DNA of 64,000 bases from Diphasiastrum complanatum (lineage: Eukaryota > Streptophyta > Lycopodiopsida > Lycopodiales > Lycopodiaceae), in NCBI GenBank assembly GCA_029204225.1, contig CM055103.1:8140866-8204865 (forward strand), in the 5' to 3' direction. Below, piece after piece: positions 23,387-36,340 of this stretch; positions within the stretch are counted from its first letter, which is position 1, and each line of letters starts with the position of its first letter. The notes beneath the pieces were generated by a model, which did no database searches, had not been told where the DNA came from, and saw nothing but the letters and a program-made list of their open reading frames with translations. Made by a program: the position numbers and the translations under genes.

Positions 23387-25760
23387 TTAGCTTGAAGATC
23401 TGGTATAGGAACATCCCACCCCGGACTGATGCAGTTTTGTGCATACTACATGCTCCCAAATAGATTTTGATAACACTCCAAGTGATGTCCTATGCTTCAT
23501 AAACAAGTCCTTTTCCAATGCTTTGATAAAGATATTATCTACACATTTCCTTGAAGAAACATGTTGAAGCTCCACCTCCTTTGCTAAGACTTGTTCCCTC
23601 ACAAAATGATATGCCACCTCAATATGACATGAAGAATCACATAGAATGTAAATGCGATGATTCCTCCATGCTATCGACTTTGAACTCTCGGGAAAATTGT
23701 AGCAACCAAACAATAAATGTGAGTAATCAACCGTGGCTTGCTTATCTTCTCCTTCTTTGTCCTTTCTTACCATGTATCCACCATGAAACTCCATGAATGA
23801 TCCTCCATCTCTAGCTTCCAATAAGATGCTATCATCACTTGATCATGAATGAGTGATATAATGATCCTCCAATAGCTTCATTTCCATCAACAAAACCATC
23901 CAAGAATGCTAGTACAACTCCAACGTCAAAATGATGCTCACCAATGTAGCTAGTTTGACCATATCTTGACAATTTGCACACATTCATATGAAAATGCTCA
24001 AACATGAGATAGAACAAGTTAAGTAAACTTTAACAACACTTCCTTGCTACTCCTTTGACCTTACTTGAGTCTTCAATAACCTGCAAAAACAGATCCATAA
24101 CATCTTGCCAATTGACTCTCCTTTGATGCTCTTGACTAGCTCCAAATTGCCACAATCCCTTGTGTCTTGTTGAAGCCCTTTGTGATCAACCTCTTGGTCA
24201 TCAACTTCACCATCAAAGTCATTGAAAAAACTTTGTTTTCCAGATCCAAATTGCTGTAAAATCATGAATACATCCATCCACTTGCATAGCTCCATTTACA
24301 TAAGAAGATTCACTAAAACATGTGAGAAATGCAAAAAGACACTTCCACCTGCTTACCCTGCTCACCATAAGTGAGCCTAGAAGGCATTTGTCTTTCCCTT
24401 GATGTTCTCCTTGTCTTTTGACTTGATGAAGGTCCATCATCATCACCATCTAAAGTAGAATCCTTTACATCAACATCAAGAATGTTAGATCCATCCACAT
24501 CACCTTTAATATTGCTTGAAGATACTTTTGGAATATGCCAAACCACTTGAATAGGTATTTGCTCTCTTGCAACACATCCAAATTGGTTAGCAATAACACA
24601 AGCATCTAGTCTAAACAATTTCCCTTGTCTTTTACGTTTTGCAATCAAGATATCCTTCCTTTTGATCATACAAGCATCTCCATCAAACTCAACTTTGAGG
24701 CACTTTTTTGACTCACACTAAGTAAATTCTTGGTAATAGATGGAATGAACATAACATCCTCCAAATGAACATTCTTATTTGTAGAGAGAGAAACATAAAT
24801 TGTGCCAATCCCTTTGATTGCACACTCACCATTATTGGCCGTGTAGATCACCCTCTTGTCATCCCTATATGCCAACAAAGTAGTGAAGTTTTCTTTGTGA
24901 AAAGTTATGTGTGAACTTGCTCCACTATCAATCCACCATGGATCTAGATCTCCATCACTAGCAAGCATACATGAAGACATCACAAAAGCATCATCATTTG
25001 CATTTTGACATCCAAACCATCCTCATCAAGAGTAAGATTACCTTGCTTGTCTCCTTGATCTCTCTTATTCTTGTAGCACTCACTTACAAAGTGTCATTTG
25101 ATGCCACAATAGAAGCACTTGAGCTTTGATATATCTTTCTTTTTGCCATTTGAAGAATCCTCCCCTTAATCTTTCCCTTTAGACCACTTACTTTTGTTTT
25201 TTCCCTTGAATTTGCCCTTGATGAACATAGCCTCCTCTCCAACTTGAGATGTTGATGAAGATCCACCTCTTGCTTGAAGCCTATATTTTTCATTGATCAA
25301 GATCTCTTGAAGATCCATTAAACTTGGCAAAGTTCTTTGAATGGCAAGACACTGAATAATGTTAGTATGAGCATCCAACAATGCATTAAGAATAACTTGA
25401 ACAAGCTCTCCTTCCTTAATGCTCTCGTTAATGCAAGCTAACTCATCATTCAAGGCTTTAACTCTCAAAATAAAAGTATTTGGACTTTTTTCACTTAGAG
25501 TCAACACTCGAAGTAGACCTAGATTCATAAAGCTTCTTCAATGAATCCCAAGCAACCTTTGATGAAGTACTCTTACCAACTTCCTTGAGAAGCTCATTGG
25601 TAACATTCATCTTTATCATGTGTAGAGCCCTTTTGGCACTCTTGTCATACCTCATTTGACCTTGTTGTGTTGCTGGCCTCTCTTGATTCCATCCTCACTT
25701 TCCACAATGAATAGTTACTTGAGGTAATCCTATCATGACTCCACTTGATGTAGCCATGTA
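23387..25760 (-). pseudogene. internally deleted Copia retrotransposon
   Basis: Read from high to low coordinates. Gag (25760 to about 25100) has NTFILRVKALNDELACI and a knuckle CFYCGIK-stop-HFVSEC, where the Gly codon has become TGA. The protease (24983-24666) has DPWWIDSGASSHITF. The start of the GAG-pre-integrase region (KGKLFRLDACV type) runs straight into the linker that precedes RT (RQMPSRLTYGEQGKQVE, 24313-24669). Integrase and RT are therefore missing. The RNase H tail (23387-23821) reads CHIEVAYHFVREQVLAKEVEL. The proteins resemble the + strand Copia at 56904-60617. 23822-24312 has no recognisable Copia domain. Confidence 0.85.
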
Positions 25761-25871
25761 GCAATGACTTGATCCTCTCTGTCAACCTGTTTCAGCAAAA
25801 GCACTCCTTTGAACAACAACAAATGTTTTCAAAAGAAAATCACAAAAATATGAAACTTCTCAATTCTCTTA

Positions 25872-25883
25872 GCACTTATACCA
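25872..25883 (-). promoter_or_regulatory. degenerate primer-binding site
   Basis: The - strand reads TGGTATAAGTGC, a decayed form of TGGTATCAGAGC, between the gag start and the LTR. Confidence 0.5.
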
Positions 25884-25884
25884 A

Positions 25885-26707
25885 GCAAATCAACACATAG
25901 AATAGTGAAATCTTGATCAACCTATGATCTATCCTCAATCTAATGATTTTTGTCATTTCCTAAAATTGAAACACACTCAAATGAATTTCAGTAACCTCAC
26001 AATCTAGAGATTCAATCAAAATTAGGGTTTTGACAAAATCACAAAAAATGGATTATTTCAAAATCTACATGCAATTGTCAATAACTTGATATGTAATCTT
26101 GTAGCCACCACTTAGGCATTTCTAATGCTCTAAAAATCGGCCAAATCCGACAAGTACTGTGAGAATTCGGAATTGATCAGTAATATAACCCTAAATAGAG
26201 TTTTGATCTACAAAAGATCCAATCTTGATATGCAAGAAACTCCATCTGTACACAAAGAGTAAGCTACTTTATTTCACACATGTGGATTTGAAAATAGCAT
26301 TTAATAGGCATTCTACACATAGAATTGCAAAATATCACAAGTATAGTGCACCAATGGATAGTAGAACCCAAGAGAACCATGTATAAGCATAATGAGATAA
26401 GAGAAGGGAGCCCACGAGTTACACCTTTTATAGCAGGTCCAAACCTAAGTTTAAACTTTGATTTCCCTCCACAATGAAAACCCTACTATTTTTGTGACTA
26501 AATTCAATGTAACTACTACTCAAATTGAATCCCTCCAAAACTTGTGTTCTATAGTTTCCCAGACTTTCCAAAAGTGTTTATTCAATTGTTTTAGACTAAA
26601 TGATAACCGTTTGGAAAGTCAAACTCTAAGTCTAATATGAAAATTGGCCTCAATTGCCAAATAAACAAATGTAGCAATTTTGACTAACCTAGTTGAAATC
26701 TCTCACA
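25885..26707 (-). mobile_element. 5' LTR of the deleted Copia (family B)
   Basis: The - strand start TGTGAGAGATTTCAAC is at 26707, matching the start of the solo LTR at 63151. Shared blocks include ACCCTACTATT, CACGAGTTAC, AGAGAACCATGTATA, AGTGCACCAATG and TTTCACACATGTGG. This copy is longer than the solo LTR (about 820 against 565 bases), with extra sequence at the primer-site end. Confidence 0.7.
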
Positions 26708-28404
26708 CTGCCCACCAAAAGACTATTAATACAGTGTGGGTAGAACATAGGATAAACCTGGAAAGGAATCTGACATAAGAAGCTTGTTTATAATAAGGCA
26801 AAGTTTATCCCTCATGAAGTCATTTTTTTGAAAGGCGTTTAGTAAAATTTCTATCTCTTTCAGGAAGGTTTCTTGCTTGTTGCAGTAGTACATTGCAGAA
26901 ATAACTTGGGAAATAATCACCCTCCTGTATGAATTGTAGACTTGTCTGTTAGAGGCCAGATGTACATACTGCAGATAAAGAAAAGGTAATTCCCTTATTT
27001 TGTCAAATTTTGAGAGATGAGCCAGTCCCGTCAGTGAATAAAAAAACAATGGAAATATTCAAAAAACTAGTAGTGTTTGCTTCACATGGCTTTCTTTCTA
27101 TATCCAGAAATTCCAAGGGATAAATCCAGAAGGGGTTTTCTGGTGTTCTTACCTGATTCTTATCCATAAACAGTTCAATGTTAGAGTTATTAATGAAGCA
27201 TATGTTGTCAATATATCTAAATGAGTGAATAAATTTATTCATCCATGTTTTGAGCCTAAATTGGCTAGCCTTTTTATAAATTGAGCTTCAAAGAACGCAA
27301 GATACCAATTACACCATGTAGGTGAGCATGAAAAGCCCATCAGTATATCATGAATTTGTCTCCAAGTCTTGTTTTCTAATCTGACAATACAATTGTCTAT
27401 TAAAAAGGCATTCCATTGGCACAAAAGATCTTTATTAATAGTATACCATCCTTCCGACTTTAGGCCATGACCATTTAAAAACTTCGCTTTTTTGAACCCA
27501 TTTAAAATTCAGTAGATCCTTATTAGAATGTTTAAAGGCATATGTAATGGCTTTATTCATAATAGTTTTCAACCCCTCAGCATCGTCTAAGGGTAAATTT
27601 CCATAGCATTTAGAAATGTCCGCAACCCATACATTGGTAATCATTGATGGCAAGTTAAAATAAAAATCAATAGATGACTCACATTGCCAATATAAGCTTG
27701 TATCCATTTAGGATATTCTTGTATGTCTACGTTAAGGCCTACCCCTTCCATGAGGAACGGAGACAACATACCAAGAGCCCCTGTTAGGAATTTGGCAAGT
27801 CTAGGGAAGCAGCAATCATGCGTGTTTGTGATCCATCCGAATGATTCCTTGTGGGCCTTGTAGGTACATATTAAATAGGGTAAAGACTCATTACCTAAAA
27901 CAACATTAGGTAGAAAACTAGTAAGTTTTTCCATTATATATGTCAAAGTTTCTGAAACTGAGTTTTGTTGATCATTAGGGAAGGTGCTAAAGTCAGGACT
28001 GTTTAGTCTATCCATGGCAAGTTTTCATACAAAGAATTTACATAATGTTGTGCTTTGTCAATGCCATTGATGTAGAGATTATTTGTGAGCCATTGTTTTT
28101 CATCTTTAGCAATTTTTTAGATGGTGCGTCCTTGTTACCATGTAGCCAATTTCATTTTTTGATGTTTTCTAGGGCAACGTTTTTACAAAAAAGACATGTT
28201 TCTTTATAGTTTTTTCGTCTAAATATTCGTGAGCATGTAAGAGTTTCATTAGTTTAAACCAACCGTCATAAAGTTCGGAAACAACTTCATTAATATTAGG
28301 TTTTATCAAAGTAATATGATTGAGACCTTTCTCGAAAGATTTACGTAGAATTGAGCTTTTGACAATGTTACAATCTGTAGAAACAATATGTCCAAATTTT
28401 TTTG
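26708..28404 (-). pseudogene. Penelope-like reverse transcriptase remnant
   Basis: Broken - strand frames give an RT that is neither Copia nor Gypsy. An N-terminal region precedes a template-contact motif (YKAHKESFGWITNTHDCC, about 27870-27820). Motif A is VWVADISKCYGNLPLDD with its Asp at 27618-27620. Motif B is LMGFSCSPTWCNWYL near 27337. Motif C is RYIDNICFIN at 27218-27190, where the usual YIDD has become YIDN. The thumb-like region (LQYVHLASNRQVYNSYRRV, then KNDFMRDKL) runs to about 26760. No integrase, RNase H or GIY-YIG nuclease is visible, so an endonuclease-less Penelope-like element is the best fit. A related uncharacterised eukaryotic RT family is possible. At least three frameshifts. 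Confidence 0.65.
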
Positions 28405-28885
28405 AATTGGAGGTATTCAATTTGAGTAGTAGTTACATTGAATCTAGTCACAAAATAGTAGGGTTTTCATTATGGAGGGAAACCAAAGTTTAAACTTAGT
28501 TTTGGACCTGTTATAAAAGGTTGTAACTCGTGGGAAGAGAAGACATTCTCTCCCTCTTATCTCATTCATGCTTATACATGGTTCTCTTGGATTCTACTAT
28601 CCATTGGTGCACTATACTTGTGATATCTTGCAATTCCGTGTAGAATGTTTATTAAATGCTATTTTCAGATCCACACATGTGAAAGACATTAGCTAACTAT
28701 TTGTGTATGGACAGTAACTTCTTTTTATGTTTTGATTGAAGTTTGATCAATATCTATTAGAGCTTTCATCTCATTCATAGAGTAGATGCTGATTTTTTTA
28801 CATTGGCAAGGTTGGTGATTTGCTAGTCTATCCAACCCAAGATCAAGGGAACATTTTTTTATCTTAGTGATCTGAAATCTTTACA
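28405..28885 (+). mobile_element. truncated LTR (family B), inverted copy
   Basis: This is the reverse complement of the LTR at 25885-26707 and also matches the solo LTR at 62587-63151. Shared blocks are AATTTGAGTAGTAGTTACATTGAAT, CCCATTGGTGCACTAT, CCACACATGTGAAA and TGATCTGAAATCTTTACA, the last ending the LTR at 28885. The first 180 or so LTR bases are missing at the side touching the Penelope-like remnant. Confidence 0.7.
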
Positions 28886-28956
28886 GGAAGTTAACTATCC
28901 CTTACGGGGAGCTAACTGCCCCCTAAGGGATTCACTAACTGTGGGTCGGTTGGTGG

Positions 28957-28959
<3 letters not shown>

Positions 28960-28995
<36 letters not shown>
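28960..28995. repeat. (CT)n microsatellite
   Basis: About 17 uninterrupted CT units in intergenic DNA, with purine-pyrimidine-skewed sequence following at 29180-29250 (GA-rich). Confidence 0.95.
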
Positions 28996-28997
<2 letters not shown>

Positions 28998-29850
28998 CCT
29001 TCGCTCCGACATAGTAATAGTCCTCCCACCTGTCAACAAGGGTTAGTTCACTGGATAGGCACCTAACTATGCATAGATTCTACATTTAGTTAGTTCCCTA
29101 CTTTTTATCTAACTCTACCTCCACTAACACTACTCACACTAACTCTACTTCCCTAAACTAACTTCAATGATTGTTGGTGAAAGGGAAGGGTAAAATAGAA
29201 GAGAAAGAAGGAGAAGAGAGAAAAAAGAGAGATAGAGTTGAGGGGGAGGTTAGCTCAAAAGCTCAGAATGCATGCTAATGGAGAAACCATAACTATTAAA
29301 ACAACAACATAGAAATGGAAACAATTAGAAACACACAACAAAAAACATTAGCATGAGTGCTTAGCAAATGAGGATGCTTGGCTCTCCAAATTGGTAGAGT
29401 TTCCTCCTTCTCATTAAACATGGAAATATAGCACAAATGGTGCCTTTTTATAAAATGGGGAAGGCCCTTGCCCCAAAATGCTATTGGCTAATATCTACAT
29501 TGATCCTATCCATTCATCTTGGACCCAACTTAATCCAAGAGTCCACAAAAAGTACATTGAAAATCACAAGATTCATGTGAGTCCAAAATTGGAATCAACT
29601 TTAAAAAAGTAAACTCTAAGTTTAAAATTGACTTTGGGCCTCAAGTTTTATTTTAATTACAAAGGCCCAGGTCTATTTTATTTTATTTACAACTTAAGCT
29701 TGTGTGCTCATTGGGTCATGGGCTTATACGCGCAGGATGCCATGCCCTCGCAACACATTTTATTAGTCGATTTTATTTATTCACAATTCGTCGGGAATCC
29801 CCCAACAAGACCCACAGCCTGAAGTAGTGTTGGTCCCTCAGCACTCTGCT
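28996..29850. other. no gene seen
   Basis: A GA-rich stretch at 29180-29245 and otherwise short frames without motifs. No LTR ends recognised. Confidence 0.5.
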
Positions 29851-29853
29851 GGT

Positions 29854-30084
29854 TCAGTAAAGAGTCTTCTTGGTCCGCCTTTGGTGGATTAGGTAGCCCG
29901 TGACGTCTTCCATGAAATTAATGTGGTCCAGTTTCTTCAAGTCCTCGGGCGTGCGAAGGGACTTGTGGACTCCTATCAGCCAGTCTTGGTGGACCCACAC
30001 TTGGAATCTGCGCGTCCAGGGATCGCCGAGGAATGCAGCTCGATAATAGACTCGAGCGACTGGCAGCTGATCTTCGACTTTGTC
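29854..30084 (-). CDS. unidentified coding-like island, possible terminal exon
   Basis: The - strand is open for 76 codons from 30084 to a TGA at 29856-29854. It is clearly richer in GC than its surroundings and has ordinary protein composition: DKVEDQLPVARVYYRAAFLG, then WVHQDWLIGVHKSLRTPEDL, and a basic end RRTKKTLY. There is no ATG at its 5' side. An in-frame TAA lies just upstream, but the sequence reads TTCTAACAG immediately before the first codon, a good 3' splice site. It could be the last exon of an unknown gene, a retrogene piece or a TE fragment. The adjoining + strand TGTTAGAATCTAGC at 30086 looks like an LTR start and may have truncated it. I do not recognise the protein. Confidence 0.45.
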   Translation of the reverse strand, partial: DKVEDQLPVARVYYRAAFLGDPWTRRFQVWVHQDWLIGVHKSLRTPEDLKKLDHINFMEDVTGYLIHQRRTKKTLY

Positions 30085-30089
30085 CTGTT

Positions 30090-32600
30090 AGAATCTAGCT
30101 AGATTTAAGGAGGCCCTATTATAATTGTAAAATTTAGCTTATAGATTCTTGCCACATGACATCATTATGGATGAACTAGTGTCTCACTATCATGTACATA
30201 GTTTGGTAGTGATTAGAAGTCAATGGAATCACTTATAGATAAGATTCCTTGGTGGTCATTGAGCTCCAAGTCAAGTCCATACTTTTTAGGAATTTTTGGT
30301 GAGATTTGCCACCGAGCACATGAATCGACAGACTCCAACCACCACTGAATGGATAAGGATGCTTGATTAGAGCATTTGAGACTAGGGTTAGCTCAAATAC
30401 TAACATCATGAAACTCTAATCCTTGTAGCGGACCTCGTCCATTAGTCTTTGATGAGAATCCATTGTACATACTTTTGAGATAAGCAAATTTTGAGAGATT
30501 GTCAAAATTGGTGTTAAAGGTCGAGTAGATGTTGGGTGATCTTTGAAATTTAAGCTTTTATCGTAACTTATAAATGAATGGAATTTACTATTCACACGTA
30601 CCTCAGTTTATAATGATGATGGTTTCCATGTTATTAGAGGTGTTTTAGAAGTAATTGCCAAATTAGAAGGTTTCTAGCTAAAATTCGAGTTCTAGTCTTG
30701 ATGCTTTCTTGTTGATTGTGCTATCTTGATTGATTTGTTGTGAATCATTTGAGATCCTAAAGCATAAAAATTGTCACCTTATACCCTCAACTTTACTTTT
30801 GCCAAAACCATCGAGACCAAGTGTTTTTCTTCTTCAATTATAAAACTTGCAATTCTTACAATTCTTTATGTCCACCTTGTTGTTCTAATGCTGCTCATAC
30901 ACAACATTACAAGTATCTTGTATTCCAATTTAACATGTAATGTCCTCCAAAACATGATTTTTTTTTTTGCTAACTTTTTATTTAGAGTATTGCAAAAGAG
31001 GGGCTGACAACTCTCTCATTTCAAGCTAGCTCAACTTGGATCTAAGTCGTAGTCCCTCACATATGTAGTGTCCTTCATTCTCTCTCAACTCTTATCTCTG
31101 AAAGTAGCTCTTTTGATGAGCCTCTTTGAAATTGACTTCCCTTCGAAGTTCTTCTAATCTCTTAAGCTAGTTCACTCTCTTTCTTTCTTTCAAAGACTCT
31201 TTTTCTTGTCTTCTCCTCTTCTCTGGTCAGGCTTCTATAAGTATTTATTTCACTCATAATAGTATCTGAAATCTTAACTACTTTTCCCATGTATTGAAGC
31301 CAATTTGTGCCACTTAAGAGGCATAAACTTAATCTATTCTAATGTCTCATCTAGTCTTCTAATCAATCATGTGCGTTCTCTTTCATCATTTGTTTATGTT
31401 AAGTCCTCGAATAGAGGTTTATGTTTTTTGGCAAAATTTATACACAGGCCTATATCAAGACAGTTTTGCTATTCACAGTAAAAGTTCATGAAAAGGAGAA
31501 GCACTTCTATTGTAGGTGTCATAATGAATAAATAAAAATCTCAAAAATTTGTAGCAAACATGTACGAGGATAGTTGCATGGTCTCTTGAAATCTGTATCA
31601 ACAATCCACTGGGTCAATTTCGGCCTAAGTTCCGCAGACTTTTTAGCAAGCTAGATGTCAAAATAACATAAGAAGGTTCAGCAGGTTTGAAAAAGAAGAA
31701 AATGCCAAGAGGCGTTCAGCCAGGCCGTTTTCTTCCAAAAAACTTATCAGTATATTTTTTGTCATTGCCACGTACAAATCTATGTTTGCCCTAAAAGAAG
31801 CTTCCCGTACATCCAGTCTGACGCCCTCCGATTGTCCTATGGTTCAATGCCACAAGCAATAATACATGAACAATCAAGAAAAATACAAGTAAAAATCAAA
31901 ATACTGTGGTCGAAAACGGACTTAACGTGGCATTATTAGCAAGGTCCATACCTCAGCAAAGGTCCACAAATAAATGTAGAAGCGATTGATTACCAGCAAA
32001 TCCATATACATAGTTGTTCATCAAATAATTGGATACACAAGCTTGGATTCATCTACGTTTGTGCTCCTTCAAGACTAAACATTGTACCTTGAATAAAAGG
32101 TATGTTAAGCCACTAAACTTGCATCATAAGTTAGGTAAATATTTGAATACTCCATACCCAGAACTGGTGCATTTCAAAAAGTTTCAATCTTGCAGAAGGA
32201 TTGATCTACAATGTTAGTCTTAAGAAATTTAAATCCAGCACAACCATTAAAACAGTTCACACCTTGACATTCAGTCCTGTTACAATTCTATGACTAAAAT
32301 CTTCTCAAATGTGTAGACAATCGCTTACAGATCAAACTGGATAGAATGTCTCTACAATAAATCAAAACTGTTTTTTTTTGAGAAAATTGTGTAGCAGCCT
32401 CCGACACATAAAAGGCAAATTTGCTGCATAAGTCAAACCGTAAAATTTTTCCACAGAAATATTTAGTGCCAAGTGAGGTCATAAAAAGATCTACTAGCAC
32501 TACTTGACCTTCAAAAAAATGGATTTACACAAAACGAGAGCAGAGAGTAATTGCATATAGTCTTGTGCATAAAACAATGCAGCATGATAAGTATGTTATC
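30090..32600. other. no gene seen; AT-rich DNA downstream of HR-lesion gene
   Basis: Only short frames. A possible LTR begins at about 30086 (TGTTAGAATCTAGC) but its end was not found. The 3' UTR of the - strand gene at 32687 must run into the upper part of this stretch. Confidence 0.5.
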
Positions 32601-32686
32601 CTTATCATACAGTGTATCTACCATCAGGTTTAGGAGCATATCAAATTTCAGGTAAAAAAGCAGCTCAAAGCTTCAGATTTTTGTAC

Positions 32687-35600
32687 TCAAGTGGCTTTGA
32701 CTTTTGCTGGCTTTCTCCTGGGCTTCCTGGAGTAAGACATCTTCATGCCCAAGAAAAAGAGGAGAGCTCCAGCGAGAGACAAATTCTGCAATTGACACAA
32801 TTGTGTGTCATATATATCCACATGCATGACACATTAAAACATAAACGACCTTACTTTATTTGATTAAAAGTGAACCTCACTGTGATTTGGATGTGATTAT
32901 CAGCATTTCAACTTCCAAAAATATCAAAAAATTTAAGCATTCATTTCAGTATAGACATTATTGCATTCAACAGCTTATCTAAACACGATCAATCAACAAA
33001 ACGCAGAATTTTCTGGTGAAAAGGTAAGACATAATTGGGAAACAACAAAATTCAGCACTTCCCTGCTACAAACATTAGAATCTGTTATCAAGCTTCCAGG
33101 TCTGCAAGAGCATCCTCTACAAACCTTCAAAAAGTGTACAAATTCACGAGAATACTCTGGACTTGAAAGTTCAAAATTGTAGAAGTCGTGCATAATAGGC
33201 GTCACAGCTGCCAAGAAAAGAAGCTGCAATCAGAAGCACAATGTCCTTATAAATATTAGCACTTTCAAAAGCTACGCATTACATCACCTATCAATCATCA
33301 TCAAGCCAACATGAATCAAGACCAGTTATTTACAATAGATGCATACAAATACAAATCCAACCTTCTGAAGGCCGAAACATTTGTTTTGCATGATGCTGAC
33401 AGTAATAGGACAAAAACCAGAGAATGCAATTTCAGTTTCCTACATATTACCTCCATTCAACTTGGAACCAAAGCAGAGTACAAAACCAAGTGATCCGTAA
33501 GTTTGGACAGCTGACAGAAACACCGATTGTTTTCAGCTCAAGATGTGTGTGTGTGTGTGTGTGTAGCCTTACATCTTACATTCAATTCTAATTAGATATA
33601 GAACCATTAGTGATTAATCATTAGGCTACACACCACACTGTACTAATGAGCAGGATGAACACTAGCGGCTACAAAAACCAGAAGGTTTTCAATCATATAC
33701 TTGTTTTGTTACTCATTTTTTACATTAAAATTGACCCACAAATTTGTGCTCTTTTTACATTGAAGCATTTGGCGAACGAATTTGGCAAACAAGTCAAACA
33801 CAAATGAGTTTGCAACTTTGCTGGTAACTATGCACATGTACCTTTCCTATCCAATCGTTAGAACCTCAAGGCCACTTGGCAAGTTGTTGTTGGAGCTCCC
33901 AGTCCTAAAGATGATGCAAACATAGCTAGAAAGGGTTCGACCCATTGATAGATGCATGGGAGATGTGGGTGTTGGCAGCTCTAGTATCATGTTTATCCAA
34001 GAGATGCGGCAAAGACAGCAACTAGGGTAAGACTGGACGGATAGGCTTTGACCCAGCCTTTGGCCCTTCAAGGGACTCATCTTTTCTATATTCCATGAAG
34101 CATTGTTGTAATCAAATGTGTGAGACAAACGGACATTCACCATTTCAGCAAGTATAAACTAGGCATAAAAAATGAGTCAAAATAGCATACAGCTTCTTCT
34201 TCTTTTTACCAGAATTGAGCATGGAGAGAGGCTCAATGAACCCAGTATCTATGGTTTACAACGTACACGTCCCTCTTCCAGAAGCTACTTCTCTTTCTTC
34301 TTTCCACTAGTGAAATATTTTGCAGGACGCCAACATTATGGAATTTGAAATTGTTTCAACAAAAGTTGAGCTGTGGGTCTTATGCAACTCCCTTCGACAG
34401 TTCTATATCATTGGTTCTGCAGTATCTTGATTTGCAGTACTTGATTCTTCATTGTCTGAATCTTGAAAGCTTTACATTTATCAAGATTTGGTATGTGTTT
34501 GTTGCCAGCTCATAACTTATGGCCCCTTACAACAATTATTTATCTCAGAAACATTTCAAACATGTTTTGAATTTCAAACATTTCACCGTACACTGATCCT
34601 AGGCACTATGATTACCATTGTTAAATTTGCAGCCGTTAGAAAGCTAATTTCATTGATCTAAACAGGCCTCACACTGTGTTATTTGATATTGTCTATTTTT
34701 GGATGCAGGCTTGTTAATCAAACATTAATCATTTTGTTATTTGATATTGCCTATTTTTGGTTGCAGGCTTGTTAACCATTTTTTTTAATTCCGTGAATAG
34801 TTGTCGAGATTTTTCACTTAAATGAATGTGGAGTGATTCCTCTAACATGTCAAACACTTTGCAGACCTAGTGAAACTATTATCAACATATCTTCAACTAC
34901 ACTCTTCTAGATGCCATCTAACAATCCACATTTTGAAGAACCTATATGAGAAGCGCAGGCACCCTGTTTTTCGAACAATACGATTTTTTCTAGTATGGCT
35001 GCAAAATGGGGCCTGGGACAGTCACTCATCACACAACCCCCACCATCCACACACCTTTTCTGTGCACCTCACCATACTTTTCACTCATTATACATCCCCC
35101 TGGCAGGAATCCCTTCGTTTCATACTCCAACATCTCCCACATAACAACCTGTTGGAAATCCAAGTTACGTTCCTTGCCACTGCTCTCCATTCAGTCACAT
35201 CTCTCACCTCTTCATCTACACCCTCTAAATCCAAACCCACCTCATGACACTCTTGCTCCAACACCACCCTTGTCACGACATGGAATATCACCAGCTTCAT
35301 AACCAAGTCACCAAGGTCCCACTTTCACCCCTCATCTCTTCCATTGAACTCAACTCAAATACCACAATATGCTTCGTAGGAAGAAAAGGTCCATCAAAGA
35401 GAACGAAGGTAGGATGCTCATCGACCTCCTATTTAGGTCTTCTTCTGGGGCCTTTTGGCATGAGTTCTTATCATGCGCCCCACCTACTTTAATATCAGAT
35501 CCCACTACATAGGCCAAACATGCCACTACCCTCTAACATCCTCAGATTTACTTTGGGACAACTCAGGGTCTCGTCTCACCAGTTATATATATTGAGACTG

Positions 35601-36286
35601 GATGCTTTCAGGATAATGCACGCCAAGATACAATTTGTCATTTATGCACATTGGGGGAGTGGAGATTAGGAGAATATCATATTCCAATGTGTATTATGAG
35701 ATCAGACGGAGCTACCATTGTCTTTTTCATGATCCCTCGACCACACTTTAGCCCTTGTGGCTCTGATGTTGCAAGAGATGTTTTGGCTCCAGAGAGACTT
35801 AGAGACAGCTCAGCAGAGTCAGAGAGACACACAGCTACATATCACTTCCTTCTTTTTAAGACGCTGGCCTCGGTCTTCCACAAATCTGAACACTTTGTCA
35901 GAGGATGAGGCAGACATTCTAGCTCAGCTTTGCCATAGAGATCAGAGAGAGTGTGGTATGTTGAGACCTACAGATACTCGTGTGTCACGACGGTCCACTC
36001 ACAAATGCAATCATCTGCTATGTCACCAGAATTGGGCTATAGCCACATCAACATTAGGTGCACCTGCTATCACCTCTTTTTTCCGATGTATTCAGGACAG
36101 ACGTAGTGGTTTGTTTCAGTGCGTTTTTTATACATTGTACTTTTATGTTCATCGTCTTTTTAGTAAATGTCGTGGCATATATATCTGTATGTTTTGGAGA
36201 CGTACACACGCTCCAGAGTAGTCATTCACATACTTGAAATGTACTCTTGGTCTTATATACCTTTTGGTAATCAGGAACATTAATAA

Positions 36287-36340
<54 letters not shown>

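Noticed and set aside
35651-36221. Two overlapping + frames of 85 and 154 codons in HR-lesion intron 3
   Set aside because: Biased composition without a domain; no start context or splice partners seen.
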